Positions 1-12,870 of a stretch of DNA of 64,000 nt are shown in pieces; the stretch's first letter is position 1; each line of letters opens with the position of its first letter. Source of the stretch: Antitrichia curtipendula (taxonomy: Eukaryota; Streptophyta; Bryopsida; Hypnales; Leucodontaceae). The stretch is from NCBI GenBank assembly GCA_951230915.1, contig OX579638.1, forward strand, positions 19,176,696-19,240,695, read 5' to 3'. Made by a program: the position numbers and the translations under genes. The notes beneath the pieces were generated by a model. That model was given only the letters and a program-made list of their open reading frames with translations. It was not told the DNA's origin and made no database searches.

Positions 1-216
1 GATTAGTTTAGCCTTACGTGAGATGAAGACACTAATTTGAGAATTTCCTTGCGAATCCTGTGGATAAGCTTGGTATCTAGCATTCATCTGGGTTGCATTT
101 CAATGGAGAATGATGATTCTTGAAGGGTATTTTGGGCTACTATTTGCTTGCCAGGAGTCAGCTTCTTGGTTCACTCCTGTTAAAGGTAACACCACCGAAA
201 AGCAACATTTTCTTTA

Positions 217-639
217 TGGTAGAACCACCCATTACCAACCGGCCATCAATAACCAACCTGTAGGGTGCAGCTATTTCCAACCAAGGCTGGTACAGATTCC
301 AATCATAGTTTGGAATGTGATTTTTTCTCTTTTTGCAAGGTTGACACTATAAAGTCATGATACATGTCCTGATTTAGCAAGCAAGAAAGTAGGAAGCAGT
401 GAGTGGGAAAGTAGTTATTGAATGGTCGAAATTGGAAGACTCTATATCTTGGGTATGGGTTGAGGCTAACTTTTGGCTTCCAAAAATTTCTAGTAAATTC
501 AATTTAAGGAAAAAAATCATGAAAATTTGGCAATGCCCGCATTTCTATCTTCCTACAAGATTGTAAATTCACATTCCCTTATATTGCTCCAAAACATGTG
601 TAGAATTGCTTAAGTGGTCAACTATGGGTGGTTCTACCA
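217..639. mobile_element. TA-flanked MITE (GGTAG-type ends)
   Basis: A 423-bp element with perfect 16-bp terminal inverted repeats, TGGTAGAACCACCCAT at the left and its complement at the right, flanked by TA on both sides (215-216 and 640-641). It has no coding capacity; the short ORF over its left end is not gene-like. The ends resemble those of the TA-flanked elements at 55.6 kb (GGTAG, then CACCCAT), so it is probably a member of that family. A TA duplication is typical of Tc1/mariner-type transposition, but the ends are not the CTCCCTCC of classical Stowaway. Confidence 0.7.
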
Positions 640-2043
640 TAGTCTCACTATCTCAAAGGTCCGATGATAAAAAACTTTGATGAGATTATTAGACAACTTA
701 AGAGAAATGGAATCCAAGTGGTTTCGTAATTTTCCAACACTCTAGTAATATTTTACAAATTATCAAAGTTGTAACCTTTACTCCCTTAAATGAAATCCAA
801 TTTGAAAAATGGATGGATTGGTGACTTGATAGAAACAAAGAATGCACCTATTAGTCTAATAATCCAAGCATCTTGGTGTCATAGGGAGCCACCTCTTTTG
901 AAGATTAATATCAATCCCACCTTGAATGGGGAGTCTTGAAGCACAAAGTGTCTCAACTTTCAATGGTTCCTTCAAAGATCTCTTCACCTTTCAATGGTGA
1001 TTTTGAAATTCAATGTCATATATGTTTTATTTTGGGGGTGTTGGAGAATGGAAGGTGCTACAATTAGATGCTTCTACTTTCTTAGATAGACCTAACAACT
1101 TAAGAAATATCACCTATCATTCGTAGCACTTGTATGAACAAGTGTGGTGTTTTCAAAGCCAATGCTTTAATAAAAAGCAATTCATTAGATTTTCACGTGA
1201 CAAAAAAGACCAATTGGTAGGTGATCTGGCCTGTCCTTCCACATTCTGAACCTTGACAGAGGGCCAATATATGTGGAATAACAACGTTCTTGCTTGTTAC
1301 ATGAGAACATGCAATATTTTATGACAATGGCATACTAACCTCGAAAAACAATCACAAATTTAATGCAACACAAATTGATACTAATCAAGTTCGCATAAAA
1401 ATTCAGGTCAGTAAAAGCTTGCTTGCACCTTCAACTACATCTTTGGATCCAAAAACTCACATTCTACACTAGAAGAGCAATTGTTTTTAACTCCCTTTAG
1501 GGCTTAGTAAGTACTTGTGTGCCTAATGCAGGTGTACAATACCACATGTGCAATAATACAGAATAATCAAGCATCTATGAACATAGTGCATCTGACAAAG
1601 TCAATAGTCAGTTGACGTCCCAGTCTCCCATGTTGAATACAATTTGTGAGATGCAAGTACAAGATCAGGAAGATTTCTCACGTTCCATGAATAGTCATGA
1701 CCACGTCTGAGATGCTAAAAAAAACTTTGAAAATGGTGACGTACCTCTGGGCTGACTGGTAAAATGAATTTCCTGTGACAAGCTAATCCTTTCTGATCAG
1801 GATGCCACTATTGTACAGTCTGAAGTGGGCTGCAACTGTTAAGGGTGTCGAGACGTCTCTGCCTAAGCCATGGCTGTTAGGAAACGAATAAGAAAACTCG
1901 CAAAAACTGAAATGAGGCAGAATAACTTAGATCGGAAGGCACAAGCTTGAAACTACCAACACCCGATGGTACCGAATATATGTTTAAATTCCTCCTTAAC
2001 CCTACAGTCTTGAACTTGTTGGCAGCTTCTATCGTGAGCTCGT
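640..2043. other. Intergenic DNA and 3' flank of the receptor kinase gene
   Basis: I see no coding region here. The part nearest 2044 should include the 3' untranslated region of the minus-strand kinase gene. No convincing polyadenylation site or RNA gene was recognised. Confidence 0.5.
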
Positions 2044-5000
2044 CTACCGACCCCTGGCTTCCTCGTCAGAATGAGGTGATCTGTAGAAGTTGCTGAGCTC
2101 GCTAGGACACGGGGAAAGGGTATCTGCCTCCAGCAATTGCACGACTCGATCCATTGTAGGCCGCTCTTCAGGCCCAGTATTGATGCAGGCAACAGCAATT
2201 TGCAAAACAGATTCCAATTGCTCCTTCGGAGCTCCATCGACGATCTTAGGGTCAAAGATTTCGAACTGCATGTTTTCCTTGATGCACAACGTAACCTGCA
2301 AACCACAGATAAACGGTGATGAAACGATTTTACCAATGTACCTTCCTACCATCCTACATCCATGATTAAAATGCAGACCATTGAATAAAGAATAACCCTT
2401 CCTAGGCCAGTGTACTTACGGTAGTCGGATATCTACAGAACGTACTCATTGAACTTGATCCGGCATCAGTAGTCATATTTTTGTTTTAAATAATGATTGT
2501 CAAAATTAAATTTCATCTATTATTATTCTTATCTCAGAATGAGTTGTCATGTTTTCAAAGATTTCGTATTTTTTTCAAATAATCAATCCATAATTTCAAT
2601 CTTTTGTTTTTTTCTTCTGAAAAGCGAGAAGCTGAGTAACCGAATCATAACCTTCACTCTACGATGCAGCTGACATGCTGATATCTACACTTAACAGGTG
2701 ACATGAGCTTGTGGTGAACCCTTACCCAATTAACTAAATTCAGGCCTTCAGCAATAAGAGAAGGATCACTGGGGCGCTTGCCACTTAGAAGCTCCAACAG
2801 AACAACGCCGTAGCTATACACGTCCCCCTTCTCCGTGGCTCGTCCAGTATGCATGTATTCTGCCATAGTCACAGACCAGTTCAGTGCTGAAATAATCGAC
2901 TTTCAGGAAAAGGGAAATGACACCTCATAGTTGTCCCCCCGATGAAACTTCTGTTCATTTTAAGTGCCAACGTTTAGAGGAAAAAGACAAACACAATCAT
3001 AATCGTCGAAAAGCAACCATTCTCTCGTGCAGAATAGAAGTGATTTAGCAACAATGACCTAAGCAGCATTACCTGGTGCGAGGTAGCCAAAGGTACCAGC
3101 AACTATAGTAGTCACATGAGAGGCTTTGTCTTCCAACAACTTGGCCAAGCCAAAGTCAGACACATGGGGATCTAGATTATCGTCTAGTAGAATGTTACTT
3201 GACTTGATGTCACGATGGATGATGCGAGGGGAGCAGTCATGGTGTAGGTATGCAAGCCCTCGGGCAGCTCCAATGGCTATCTTCATCCGTGCTACCCAGT
3301 TCAATAACACCTCGTTAGGCTCCCTATCTGTGAGAAAAGGAGCATCCACCTGTCAGTTACTTGATTTGGATCACTTAAATTCAAAGGAGTAAAAACAGGA
3401 GACACTTGTCAACTGAGCACACTTGTGGTGAACTATGGGTTCGCACAAAGTTATGAAGCAAATCGATGATAAGTTCATGACATCACTTCAATCCGAGATC
3501 AAGGGATCCCTTAACAATTATCTGGGAAAATATGGCAACAAAGGGAACTCATACACAGACCATGTAGAAACTCCTCCAGGTTTCCGCAAGGCAGATAGTC
3601 GTATATCAGGAGCTTTGCAGTTGGGGAGTTGCAGTATCCTCGTAGATTGACAAGATTTCGGTGCTTGAAACTACCCAGAATCTCCAGCTCTCTTTCAAAC
3701 ACACGGTCAGATGATAATCCCAACACTCCAATACGTTTTACGGCATAAGTTTTGCCATCGTCCATAACTAGGCGATAGACCGTGCCAAATCCACCAGAGC
3801 CTATCATGTCTCTCTCGTCAAGCAGATCCATTTTTTTAATGATATGCATGTTCGTATAAGGCAAATCACCATGGAAGTCCACCACCTTAGGTCCATTGCA
3901 TGCTGCATGATGAAGAGAACTATGTTACTTTCATGAGTTAGAACAATTGGGCTAATAAGTAGCCGCGTTGAACTCAGAACTGAACCTTTTAACTTTATTT
4001 ACGCTTCCTATAACCTACATAAAGATGAATTATGCAGAAAGGCATGACACAGTATGAGCACACACCTTCGACACCTTTGACTTTGGCGAGGTTTGGTTTT
4101 TTGTTTCCATATTTCTTGAACAGAAACCAGGTCCAGAAGCACATGAGAGTAATGAGTAGAGCTATGCATACAGTACTCATTGCACTTATGAGGAGTGCAT
4201 CGGAGTAGCTGTGTTTCTGACTTGTGCTGGGTACTGGTATTGATCCCCCTGTTGCAACGCAAATTAAGGATTATGCATATGCACGTGGGTATGGGAAACT
4301 GGCACCTCGACTAGCAATTTAAACTTTATCAACCCAAAATGCCTCTCAATCTGTCATATAGAGACATGGTTTATCTCTTCTAGAAATCTTCTCTTCCATC
4401 ATGAATCGTATATATTTATTAGCTCGGTTAGCCAACTCTCTTCTGTGTATCAAAATAGTACAAGCAGTAGCATTCTGTACCTGAGGCTATACTTGGAGAC
4501 GGAGCAGGACTGTTTCCACCCCCAAGAGGTATGGGCTCAGAATGTAGGGGAGAACTTGCTGGAGATGTTAACTCTGATGGAGCAGGTGCTGAGGGGGCAC
4601 TCGGACACGTTATTTTCACTTGAGAGCCGCAAAGGCCTGGGTTTTGTAGAAACCTGTAAGGGATTTTACTCATTCAGTTCCATCGTAGAGAATAAGAACA
4701 CTTCAACCGTAAGTTTCAAGTGCCTTTCATGGCTTGATGATTCAGCTAGCCAGTGAAAATTTCAGGAAAGTCTAAAACCAACGCTTTAGGTTAGTAGGCA
4801 CTTACGATCGCAGAGAGAAGTTCTTCAAGACCCCGTTTGTTGGGATTTCACCAGAGAAGAAGTTAGAGGACACATTTCTGCACCGAAAGTCCACAGTTAA
4901 GTCCAATTAATTTACAAACACGATGCTCGACACAGCATAGGAAGAATTTGACTTCCTCATCATCCAGTTTTCATCTAAAGTGGATATGACGCGGTATACT

Positions 5001-6648
5001 CCACAAACTTAATAGAGACTGAATACAAATGTCAGAGAGACCATTACTTGAGATATTGTGCATACAGAACGTAGTATCAGAGGCTTACAAGAACTTAAGT
5101 CTTGAGAGCGAACCAATCGCCTTAGGAATGTTACCCGTTAGCCCGTTGCTCGATAGGTCCCTGCAAAGAAAAATGTATTTCTCTTATTCCGAATCACTCA
5201 TAGTCTAGTAGTATTTACTAACTAAGCCATTCTAGTGAAAAGCCGGCACAAAATATTTGCGTGATGTCCTGTACGAAAACTTACAAGATTCCAAGAAATC
5301 TCAGATTTCCAAGTTCTGTAGGTATGCTTCCTGTCAGAAAGTTACCCCGTAGATACCTGCAAACGATTTGAAGACAATGTGTCAGTTCCAAACTGCAGAT
5401 GTTGGAAGTCACGACAAGGAGCTGTACTTAGAAAATGCAAAGATCAATACTCTTGATATCTCGGATCTCTCTGAACTTACAAATATCTCAATGATGTGCA
5501 GTTGCTGAGTTCTTTCGGAATAGGTCCAAAAAACTTGTTTGAATGTATGCTCCTGCCATTCATAGATCCAGGTAAATTCCAGTTAAGATTATGTCTTTTT
5601 ACGGAACCATTCCAACATATCATAAGATCTAAACTAGCAAGGTTTATGTTGCTAATGTGCTATGTGAGTTGTTTCACTTGCCGCCAGCCCCTAAGTGCTG
5701 TAATGCCTAAGAGGAGGTGGATGCCCTGAGACCGTTAAAGAGGGTCAATCCCTGAAATATCAGCTACTGGTAAACAGGACATCAGCTTCCTTTCTAACCT
5801 AGAACAGAAGTATCGAGCAAAACTGAAAGATCTGACTTCAGATGAACACGTGAACCCATTGAGAAGGGGAAAAGATTTTTAGGCTATGCATACAGTCTGC
5901 GGAGTTGATCAAGCTTGCCAATTTCCGGTGAAATTGATCCACGCAACTGTTTAAATGGAAGTTCCCTGAGAAACAGAATGCCCCACAGCTTAATGCATTC
6001 CTTTGGAACAATAATTCTTGCTTGATGAATTTAAAACAGTCAACATTCATTGCCGACATACTGCTCAATCATGTAAACAGTTTTTAAAGAAATGGTTGTT
6101 CACGAACTTGCTACTTACAGCATACGTACGCGACTTGTTTGCATCTCGCACGAAACTCCATTCCATCTGCACGGGTCAGCATCCGATTCATTCCAGCTGG
6201 CGAGAGAATCAGAAGGGTCGTTAAGAAGTGCTTTAAGCGATAGTAACGCCACACCTGAACACAAGAGCGTGTCTCTGAGATTCCAAAAGCAGCATCCCAT
6301 CGACACATCCCTGAGATATTCTGAACATTAATTTATGAGAAATATATATTCCCTATATAAGGTATGACAAAGAATTATACTCTCCTATTTATGGGCATTG
6401 ATAACGAATCCCCACTAAAATTTCCCTTCATACAGTTTTGCACTCAGCAGTTCACAGCTGCAAAATCGTCCCTTGGGGAGAGCCTAGGATAGATTAATTC
6501 AAAATATATATGATTAGGCATTAAAAACTTCAACTCATGAGAAAATTCGTTGATGACGCTCACCATCAGGCGACAATGCAACGCTCGAGGACGCCAAAAG
6601 CAAGATACATACAAGCATGGACAAGCTATGCTCGATGAGGTTTCTCAT
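2044..6648 (-). CDS. FEI1-like: FEI-like LRR receptor-like serine/threonine kinase, 13 exons
   Basis: Coding exons in transcript order: 6648-6564, 6254-6119, 5965-5894, 5552-5481, 5356-5285, 5160-5089, 4877-4806, 4653-4481, 4248-4066, 3902-3561, 3327-3073, 2859-2726, 2295-2044. All introns fit GT-AG and the frame stays open for about 639 aa (Arabidopsis FEI1 is about 590). Signal peptide about 1-24; LRR N-cap with [10 protein letters not shown] near 55-64; five LRRs (75-194), each on its own 72-nt exon; Pro/Ser-rich stretch; TM about 270-295; kinase with GSGGFGTVY (347-355), Lys368, HRD Asp466, DFG at 484-486 and APE at 510-512. All catalytic residues are present, so it is an active-type RD kinase. 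FEI kinases act at the plasma membrane in cell-wall signalling; that role is inferred from family. The start was chosen because it opens a signal peptide, though the frame stays open upstream to 6861. Confidence 0.93.
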
Positions 6649-8059
6649 CACTGATACTCCAAGAGGAGACAGGCATAACCTCCTGTTTCTCGAATTTTCC
6701 TCTACTCCAGACGTTGGAAGTACGTTAATAGTCAGCATCGCAAGATCAAGTTTATAACCACATGAGCACTGCAACCAAGAAATATTTATGTTAAAAACTC
6801 GAAAGCCACTGGTTCCGTAAGCTATAGAAAGCAATTCCAAAAGGGCATTGCTTCTCATCAAAATATTTCACAGTACAAGAGCAAACTCACATCTAAGAAG
6901 AATTTAAAAACACAACTGAGACGAGAATCGAGAAGAAAATTCAAAGAAGTAAGAAGATGAAGGGAATCTTGAAAGAAGCGTCACCAGAACGCGGTGAGAG
7001 AGAAGTCCGCTTTCGTCTCGTGATTCAGGTGGCCGCTTTCTCAATGAGTAACTCCTTCAATTCTGTTCACTTGCTAGAAGCTGACTTCTCGTGCCACAGG
7101 CGTTCAGATCAACTAATGTTTTGTCTTCTTCTCTGAAATAGATATTGATGTCGATTAGACGTCCTGCTTCCAAGATGTTCATCAGCAAGTAAGACAGAGT
7201 AGTACGTAGCGGCTGAAGTCACCGATAGTGAGAGAGATCCTTTCAACAATTCCTGTAATTTGTCTGAGCTAGCCTTTTTGAGAGAATGGCGAACTAAGGT
7301 AGGAGTCTATTGTCTGACTTCCAACTCCCAAACTACATGGACAAAATTATGAGTAAGAAAATAATCAGTCACTCTGCCTTCACCTTCTTACAATCTTTTG
7401 CGTATCATTTAGCAACATGAATATCCGCAGCTACAGGGGAACACTTGTCTAGGCATAAATTTGTCAAATAGTGAATAGAGCTGACCAAAGACAACACCGG
7501 AGATGGTGTCACGAGCAGCAGTACTCTGATCGATGCAAGTGGATAATCTCCAAGAAAATGGTGTGAGCAGCTCTAGTTGTTTTAACAATGAATCAGTTCG
7601 ACGGCCTCAATTTATCGTAATGATTGCCCCCGTCTCAGTCCGAGCAACAGTGATCTCGCTTTCGGACGTCAGGACAAAATCCTGCCTGGAAAGTTGTGTA
7701 TTCGTCCGTGAAATTTAAATAGCACTCAATGCTTGTCCATACATCGCACCACACCGTCAACATTACCATTGATGGAGGTATGAGAACAAGGAGGACGACG
7801 TACTCAGCTTCAAAACTAGAATTATGCACATTTCACTCGGCTGTAAATCATGAATGGTTAAAAACATGGCATAGAGATCCGACAAGATGTTCTAAATTGT
7901 TTTTGCTCCTAGGACAGAATGACAAAATAATAGACAAAGAATTTCAGGTTATAAACAAGGCCAGGCATTCACTACTCTACCTATCTCTCTAAATCTTTCT
8001 TCCGAAGGAATATTCTAAAATAGTGCCAAGACAAGAGGTATAGTACCCGCGACTTCAGA
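6649..8059 (-). promoter_or_regulatory. 5' flank / probable 5'UTR of the receptor kinase gene
   Basis: No coding exon was found upstream of the kinase start. A possible splice acceptor (TATCAG) lies just before the chosen ATG, so a 5'UTR intron is possible. No TATA box or transcription start can be assigned with confidence. Confidence 0.35.
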
Positions 8060-8580
8060 TTCTAGAATCGCATTGAAAATTACTCGAACGGCACCCGAAC
8101 TCAAGTAAAGAAGTAAACCTCTCTAACACTCGCCAGACAGTAACAATCAGGACAAGATCAAATGGAAAATGCCGCTGATTCAAATACTCGAGAACTAAAT
8201 AAACCGGCTCCTCCAAGTTTTGCCTCTCCAATGCCAGTATCGAAGTCATATCTTAAAGCTGGTAAACAAGGTCATGCAGTAGCAACACTCTTCCTCTGTA
8301 CCTTTCCCCCGAGAAAGAATTCTTCGCTACTGTAAAAAACATTTGAAACTGAAAGGAGATACTAACCTGTGCCTTCCGATTCTGAAATCGCAAGGAAAAA
8401 TTAAACGAAAGGCTCCCGACAAGTGAACTCCTCCAACACTTGCAGACAGAGATCCGGACGCAATCAACTGGCAAACGCAGCTGAGGCAAAGGCGCTAAGT
8501 AACACAAGAATCAGAAAAAAAACCGTCATCCTCGCAAGGTCACCCCAACTGCTCGTTGTACCGAAGTCATATCTTAAAGA
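8060..8580. repeat. Degenerate tandem duplication upstream of the kinase gene
   Basis: Two diverged copies of a segment of about 190 bp, at roughly 8060-8245 and 8378-8580. Both start with a GATTCT(A/G)AATCGCA block, share CTAACACT/CAACACT plus AGACAG in the middle, and end with CGAAGTCATATCTTAAAG. No protein is encoded. They may be duplicated promoter or 5'UTR sequence of the kinase gene. Confidence 0.6.
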
Positions 8581-8689
8581 CACTACTGCACACATGCAAC
8601 AAACTCTGCGCGGCTTTAACCTCTTCCGTTCGGTCACTCTCCAGGTTGTTCGCTCTGCCTTCTAACTAAGGCACGTACTTACATCCCGA

Positions 8690-9260
8690 CGACGTCATCA
8701 TGGCGCGGACACCTCCTCCTTCAAAGAGGGAGTTCCAAGGCCGAAGAGGCCAAACTGATCCAGACAAGGACAGCGCCATCGGGTGCACTCGACATCGCCT
8801 CTGGCACTGAAACAGAAATCCACGGAGGAAGAGCACAGAGAGAAAACGCCGCGGACGCTGTACGCAGCATGACGAGGGGCGCGCGGGTGCTGCTGCCGCT
8901 GCTGCTGCACATGGTCATTGGCGCAGGCACTTCTTGCGCAGCGCCTTCAAGAAGCGGACCATGGCGCTCTCTGACACATTGCCTGCAGATCGGCGGGTCC
9001 AGATGCAGACAGAGGTGCAAAAGCAAGACGGGACTGATGAGTGCTTGATTCTGTGACGAAGCTCAGCAATGGTGGGCTGCAATCGAGAGAGACGAGGCTG
9101 CCAACGACAGAGCCTACGTTGTTCACTTGAAACGACGGAGACGGGAGACGGAGACGATGGGCTACCGTTGGACGAAACCTCAACCGAACGGAATCGTTGA
9201 CGCTAAATGGCGCTTTACTGATGGACGTTGGTTTTCCAACGACGGAGGTCGTTGGACGAA
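8690..9260. other. GC-rich block, possible transcription start region
   Basis: This stretch is much richer in G+C and CpG than the surrounding DNA. Open frames occur on both strands, but none has recognisable domains or consistent coding character. Its place about 2 kb upstream of the minus-strand kinase gene, and its similarity in composition to gene regions, suggest a promoter/5'UTR block or the relic of a separate exon. Confidence 0.35.
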
Positions 9261-10557
9261 ACCTTAGTGGAATTGTGTTTTAGAACGAGGTTTTTTTCTG
9301 AGGGTAATACAATCTTTATCCAACATTTAGATATCCAATGAAATTTTGTGAAATTTTATTCAATGTTTGGATGTATTATGATTTTTTTCCCATTACTAGG
9401 TGAAATTTTTCATAATTTGTACCTAGGAAGAGGGATTTCTTATGATCCCATTGCAGGAGTTTCCTATAGAAAGGAAACAAGAAATTGAATCTTAATAATA
9501 TTTTAACAATTTTTGAAATATTTTTCTTAAATGGAAGATGGTAGGCTCTCTATTGAATACCTTGACAAGAATTTTGACAAAAGTCACAAAAGGAGCTTCG
9601 TTGAGAAATGTTGCATCCTTCAAATACAAGACATAAGGTATGTACACCAGCATAATCAATACTACCCAAAATGTGACACCTATATTTGAACCAATAAAAG
9701 TCACAAGAATCTAGATATCAGTCACAAATAAAACATGAAAGTCTATGCTAGAGTCTAGGTTGGTTTTTAGTATACCTAGAAAGAGTACTTTGTATATTCA
9801 TAACTCCTGCAGGTAGTGTCCAAATAATACATGCTAAAGTGCATTGGAATCCTATTCTAATTGCGAGTGAGATCCAATAAAATATTTGTTGATTAATAAG
9901 TAACTATGCTCAATTATAATTAGCTAGTGACACTAATAGATGCACATAACTTAGTTGGCGTTTGTTATATGAACACAAAACGGGATCCCTAGAAAACAAA
10001 AAAATAGGAGCTTTGTTGATAAACATTGTATTTTGTAATCATTGTGTTAATAAAAATGTCTTCCCTTCATTTTTTTCCAAATCATCAAAATTGTTAATAA
10101 AGCATTTGCATCTACACATTTGGAAATCAAGGATTAATTAGTTTTAAGAAAATCTAATTTGTCTAAATTTGTATGCACTTATCCAACATTAATCTGTTTT
10201 TTCCTTGAGAAAAACAATAGATAATTTATCTACTTAAAATGGATTTTTACTTCATCTTTTTCACTATTTCATGATTGTATTGGATGATAAAATTCCTCAA
10301 TTCAATGATTGTTTTTTTTCAAGCTTTCAATTTATTGATGAAGCATATACATCCTAAACATGTGAATTATGGATATCACATCTCTTATCATCTACTTTGA
10401 TATACATTCATCCAAATTTATTGTTTTATAGAACATATATATACAACAATTTCATCTATTGTAATTTCTAAAGTCTCTTTGTTTCTTCATGGGACAAATT
10501 AAAATTCAAGTATATTCCTATGATCTCAATTTTTTGTTTGATTTTTTTGAACATTTT
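9261..10557. other. AT-rich intergenic DNA
   Basis: Nothing recognisable: no sustained coding frame and no clear terminal repeats. Confidence 0.5.
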
Positions 10558-10561
10558 TTAA

Positions 10562-11441
10562 TCTCTAAAGTCCCATTGTCCCCTCGGGGACAAAATGGAC
10601 TTGGGGTAATCTCCTAAAGTCTCAATATTCATCATGATTTTCTTAAGCTTTTTGTAAAGATAGAAAAACACATTAGCTTTGTAGGAGTATAATTTTTATT
10701 TCAATTGGTGCCAAGGAGCAAAAGCTATGGCACAAAAGATCATCTTTTTAGTATGGCCATCAAAAACCTCTTCATGCACAAAAAAAATAATTAAAAAAAT
10801 TTGTTTCTCTTAGATTGTAATTTTATCTATATGGAAAGTTTTGATTCATTTATTTGGATTTGTTATGTGAAAGTTATGAAAAATCTTATTTTTTAAGCAA
10901 TTAGAGCATCTTCTTGGAAAAAAATAACTTATACGATTCAATTATGAATGCAATTTTCACAATTTTTCAAAAAAATTGTTTGAAAAGGTTAAGTTTGTTT
11001 GCTAAAACAATCTCACCATTGAAATTATAGTGTTTTAATTCTATCTTAGAGCTATTAATGATTTAGTTTGTTTTTTCAATCTTGGACCTACTTCTATTTA
11101 ACAATTTTCTATAGAACTTTCAATTCAGATATTCACACAAAAAAAATTTCATTTGAAATTTGTAGTGCAAATTTTTTCCACAAATGGTAGTATAATTCAT
11201 CTAAAATTGCATGCTAGTGTCCAAAAGACAATTTTTTTCAACTTTGAATGCTAATATCTCCCAACATATACAATCAAATTTTATGAAATTTTACCATATG
11301 ATCTTAAGACAAGTGAAGTACAAGATCATAAAGTTAGATTCTAATAAAAATATTTCTGCTATTTTCTTGGATGAATACAATAGAACCAGCAATTCTAATA
11401 TTTTCTATTTTTATAGAAAAATGACCTTGGGACTTTAGGGG
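10562..11441. mobile_element. TTAA-flanked element, degenerate copy (piggyBac-like ends)
   Basis: An element of about 880 bp. The left end reads TTAA then TCTCTAAAGTCCCATTGTCC; the right end reads TTGGGACTTTAGGGG then ATAA. The interior matches the outer element at 45136-46991 (for example a short block about GTGCCAAGGAGCAAAAG against GTGCCTGGGAACAAAAG). The terminal C-run and right target copy have mutated, so this is an older copy. No transposase is encoded. Confidence 0.6.
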
Positions 11442-11445
11442 ATAA

Positions 11446-12009
11446 AAATATAAAAATATATTAACTTTATGGAAATATATATATATATTAAATTTCAATT
11501 GGTCCCCATGAATAAAAGATACGCCACAATAAGCTCAAAATAATCAAACTCAAGTAACTTTTAAGAAATACTAAAATTTGAAATAAAATTTGAAAACTTT
11601 TTTTTATTATAGAATATAATTTTTTTACACTATTTTGTCCTCTAAAAAGCATGTTAATCCAATACAACTTGAGTGTCCAGTTATAGGCTAGAGTACCTTA
11701 GAACATCTTTCACTCATCAAAAAGTACATGCATGTATTCAAAAAATGCATCTCGACTCATGCCGTTCGTGGAAGATTTTTTTTTTTAAAAGAAAAAGAAA
11801 AGCCCTGCATCTCTTTCATCCTAGTTTGGTGTACACATGGAATATTTTAGGCAATGTCATCCAGTCAAAGCAATTGCAAATTCATTTGTTTTCTTTTAAG
11901 TTTTGCAGATCTTAAACGTGCAATGAATCCACAAATGAAGAACCCAGTGTCTCTGAAATCAGTTGTCTACTTTGTTTGTCATGACTTTGTTTTTTTCCCC
12001 ACTCAGTAA
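11446..12009. other. AT-rich intergenic DNA
   Basis: Nothing recognisable apart from short AT runs. The open frame at 11673-11915 has no family features. Confidence 0.45.
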
Positions 12010-12081
12010 CTAACCCTTTAACGACCAGGTCGATGATTACTCAAACTGACAGATTTTCATCAATAGCAGACTGGCTATTAA

Positions 12082-12803
12082 GAGCAAGCCCACAGCTGAC
12101 TCCCCAAACAGGGGCTTGGATTGTGGATATTTCATCAAACTTGACATTTGATGAATTATTTATTCAAATCAAATTGTCGATGTATTTTGAAGCTATGCGA
12201 CTAATGTTAGGAAGATCTGAATGAATTAAATGTAAATATTTTTACATTTAATCTTCTAGCATGGTCTCCTTGCTTGAAAACTCATGTGTAAAATTTTACA
12301 TTTAATCAATGCAAAATCCAAAAGCCTTAGAAATAAGCTTCAAGTATAATCTCAGTAGGAGTTGAGTGTCTCAGGAGGGAAGAAAATCTCTCTATATACA
12401 CATGGGGGTGGTAGGAAGAGGAACAACCCATGTGGCATAAGTCACTTAGAATGAGAAGGAGCTTCACTATTCATGGTGAAGTTCTTTCTCATTCTAAGTG
12501 ACTTATCCCACATGGGTTGTTCCTCCTCCTATCACCCCCATGTGTATATAGAGAGATTCTCTTCCCAAAGTGTGCGAAGTAAGTTTGATATCTTCATCCT
12601 CTCCTGATTTGGACACAACGGGAAGAAACCCTTCAATGCGTTTGAAGTTAAATTTTTTTAGCCATGTTAAAGGTTGAGATTTGTTAGAACATAGCAATTT
12701 TTAAAATCATCACAATTTGATTTTAAAACTCAAAGCAATTTCTACTCTGAAATTGGCCTCACAGGCCCAGTCACCGACTCTCCGTAGCTTGGGGGGCTTG
12801 CTC
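12082..12803. mobile_element. Tourist/PIF-Harbinger-like MITE nested in the outer element
   Basis: The ends GAGCAAGCCC and GGGCTTGCTC are perfect 10-bp inverted repeats, flanked by TAA on both sides (12079-12081 and 12804-12806). A three-base TAA/TTA duplication is the hallmark of PIF/Harbinger (Tourist) elements. It lies wholly inside the CTAA-flanked element and contains a long hairpin at 12377-12566. No coding capacity. Confidence 0.65.
12377..12566. repeat. Long hairpin with about 90-bp arms
   Basis: Two near-perfect inverted arms of about 90 bp are separated by a loop of about 8 bp near 12470. Arm landmarks are CTCTCTATATACACATGGG and CAACCCATGTGG, mirrored on the right. A single diverged arm recurs at about 29590-29685, so the hairpin belongs to a dispersed repeat. 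Transcription would give a fold suited to small-RNA processing; that is inference. Confidence 0.75.
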
Positions 12804-12870
12804 TAATGAAATTGCGTCAGTTTGACACTTTCTCGTAACCTGTCATCGACCTGGTCGTTAAAGGGCTAAT

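Larger units (their letters stand above)
12014..12865. mobile_element. Outer MITE with 23-bp perfect TIRs and CTAA flanks
   Basis: The outermost of three nested structures. Both ends carry the same perfect 23-bp inverted repeat beginning CCCTTTAACGACCAGG, flanked on both sides by CTAA (12010-12013 and 12866-12869). The CCC start and a TTAA-like flank suggest kinship with the TTAA-flanked family, although CTAA is not canonical. Most of the interior is a second element at 12082-12803. Confidence 0.72.

Noticed and set aside
3330..3349. Alternative acceptor for kinase exon 11 at GTGGATGC
   Set aside because: From the exon 10 phase it leads into a TAG, whereas the acceptor at 3328-3330 keeps the conserved reading FLHDREPNEV.
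5690..5760. A sixth LRR exon in the kinase gene
   Set aside because: Including it brings an in-frame stop or frameshift, while exons 3 and 4 join in frame without it; kept only as a possible relic.
8690..9183. Overlapping minus-strand frames rich in Ser, Ala and Leu
   Set aside because: They are by-products of high G+C; several frames are open at once, with no domain and no splice-supported link to the kinase gene.
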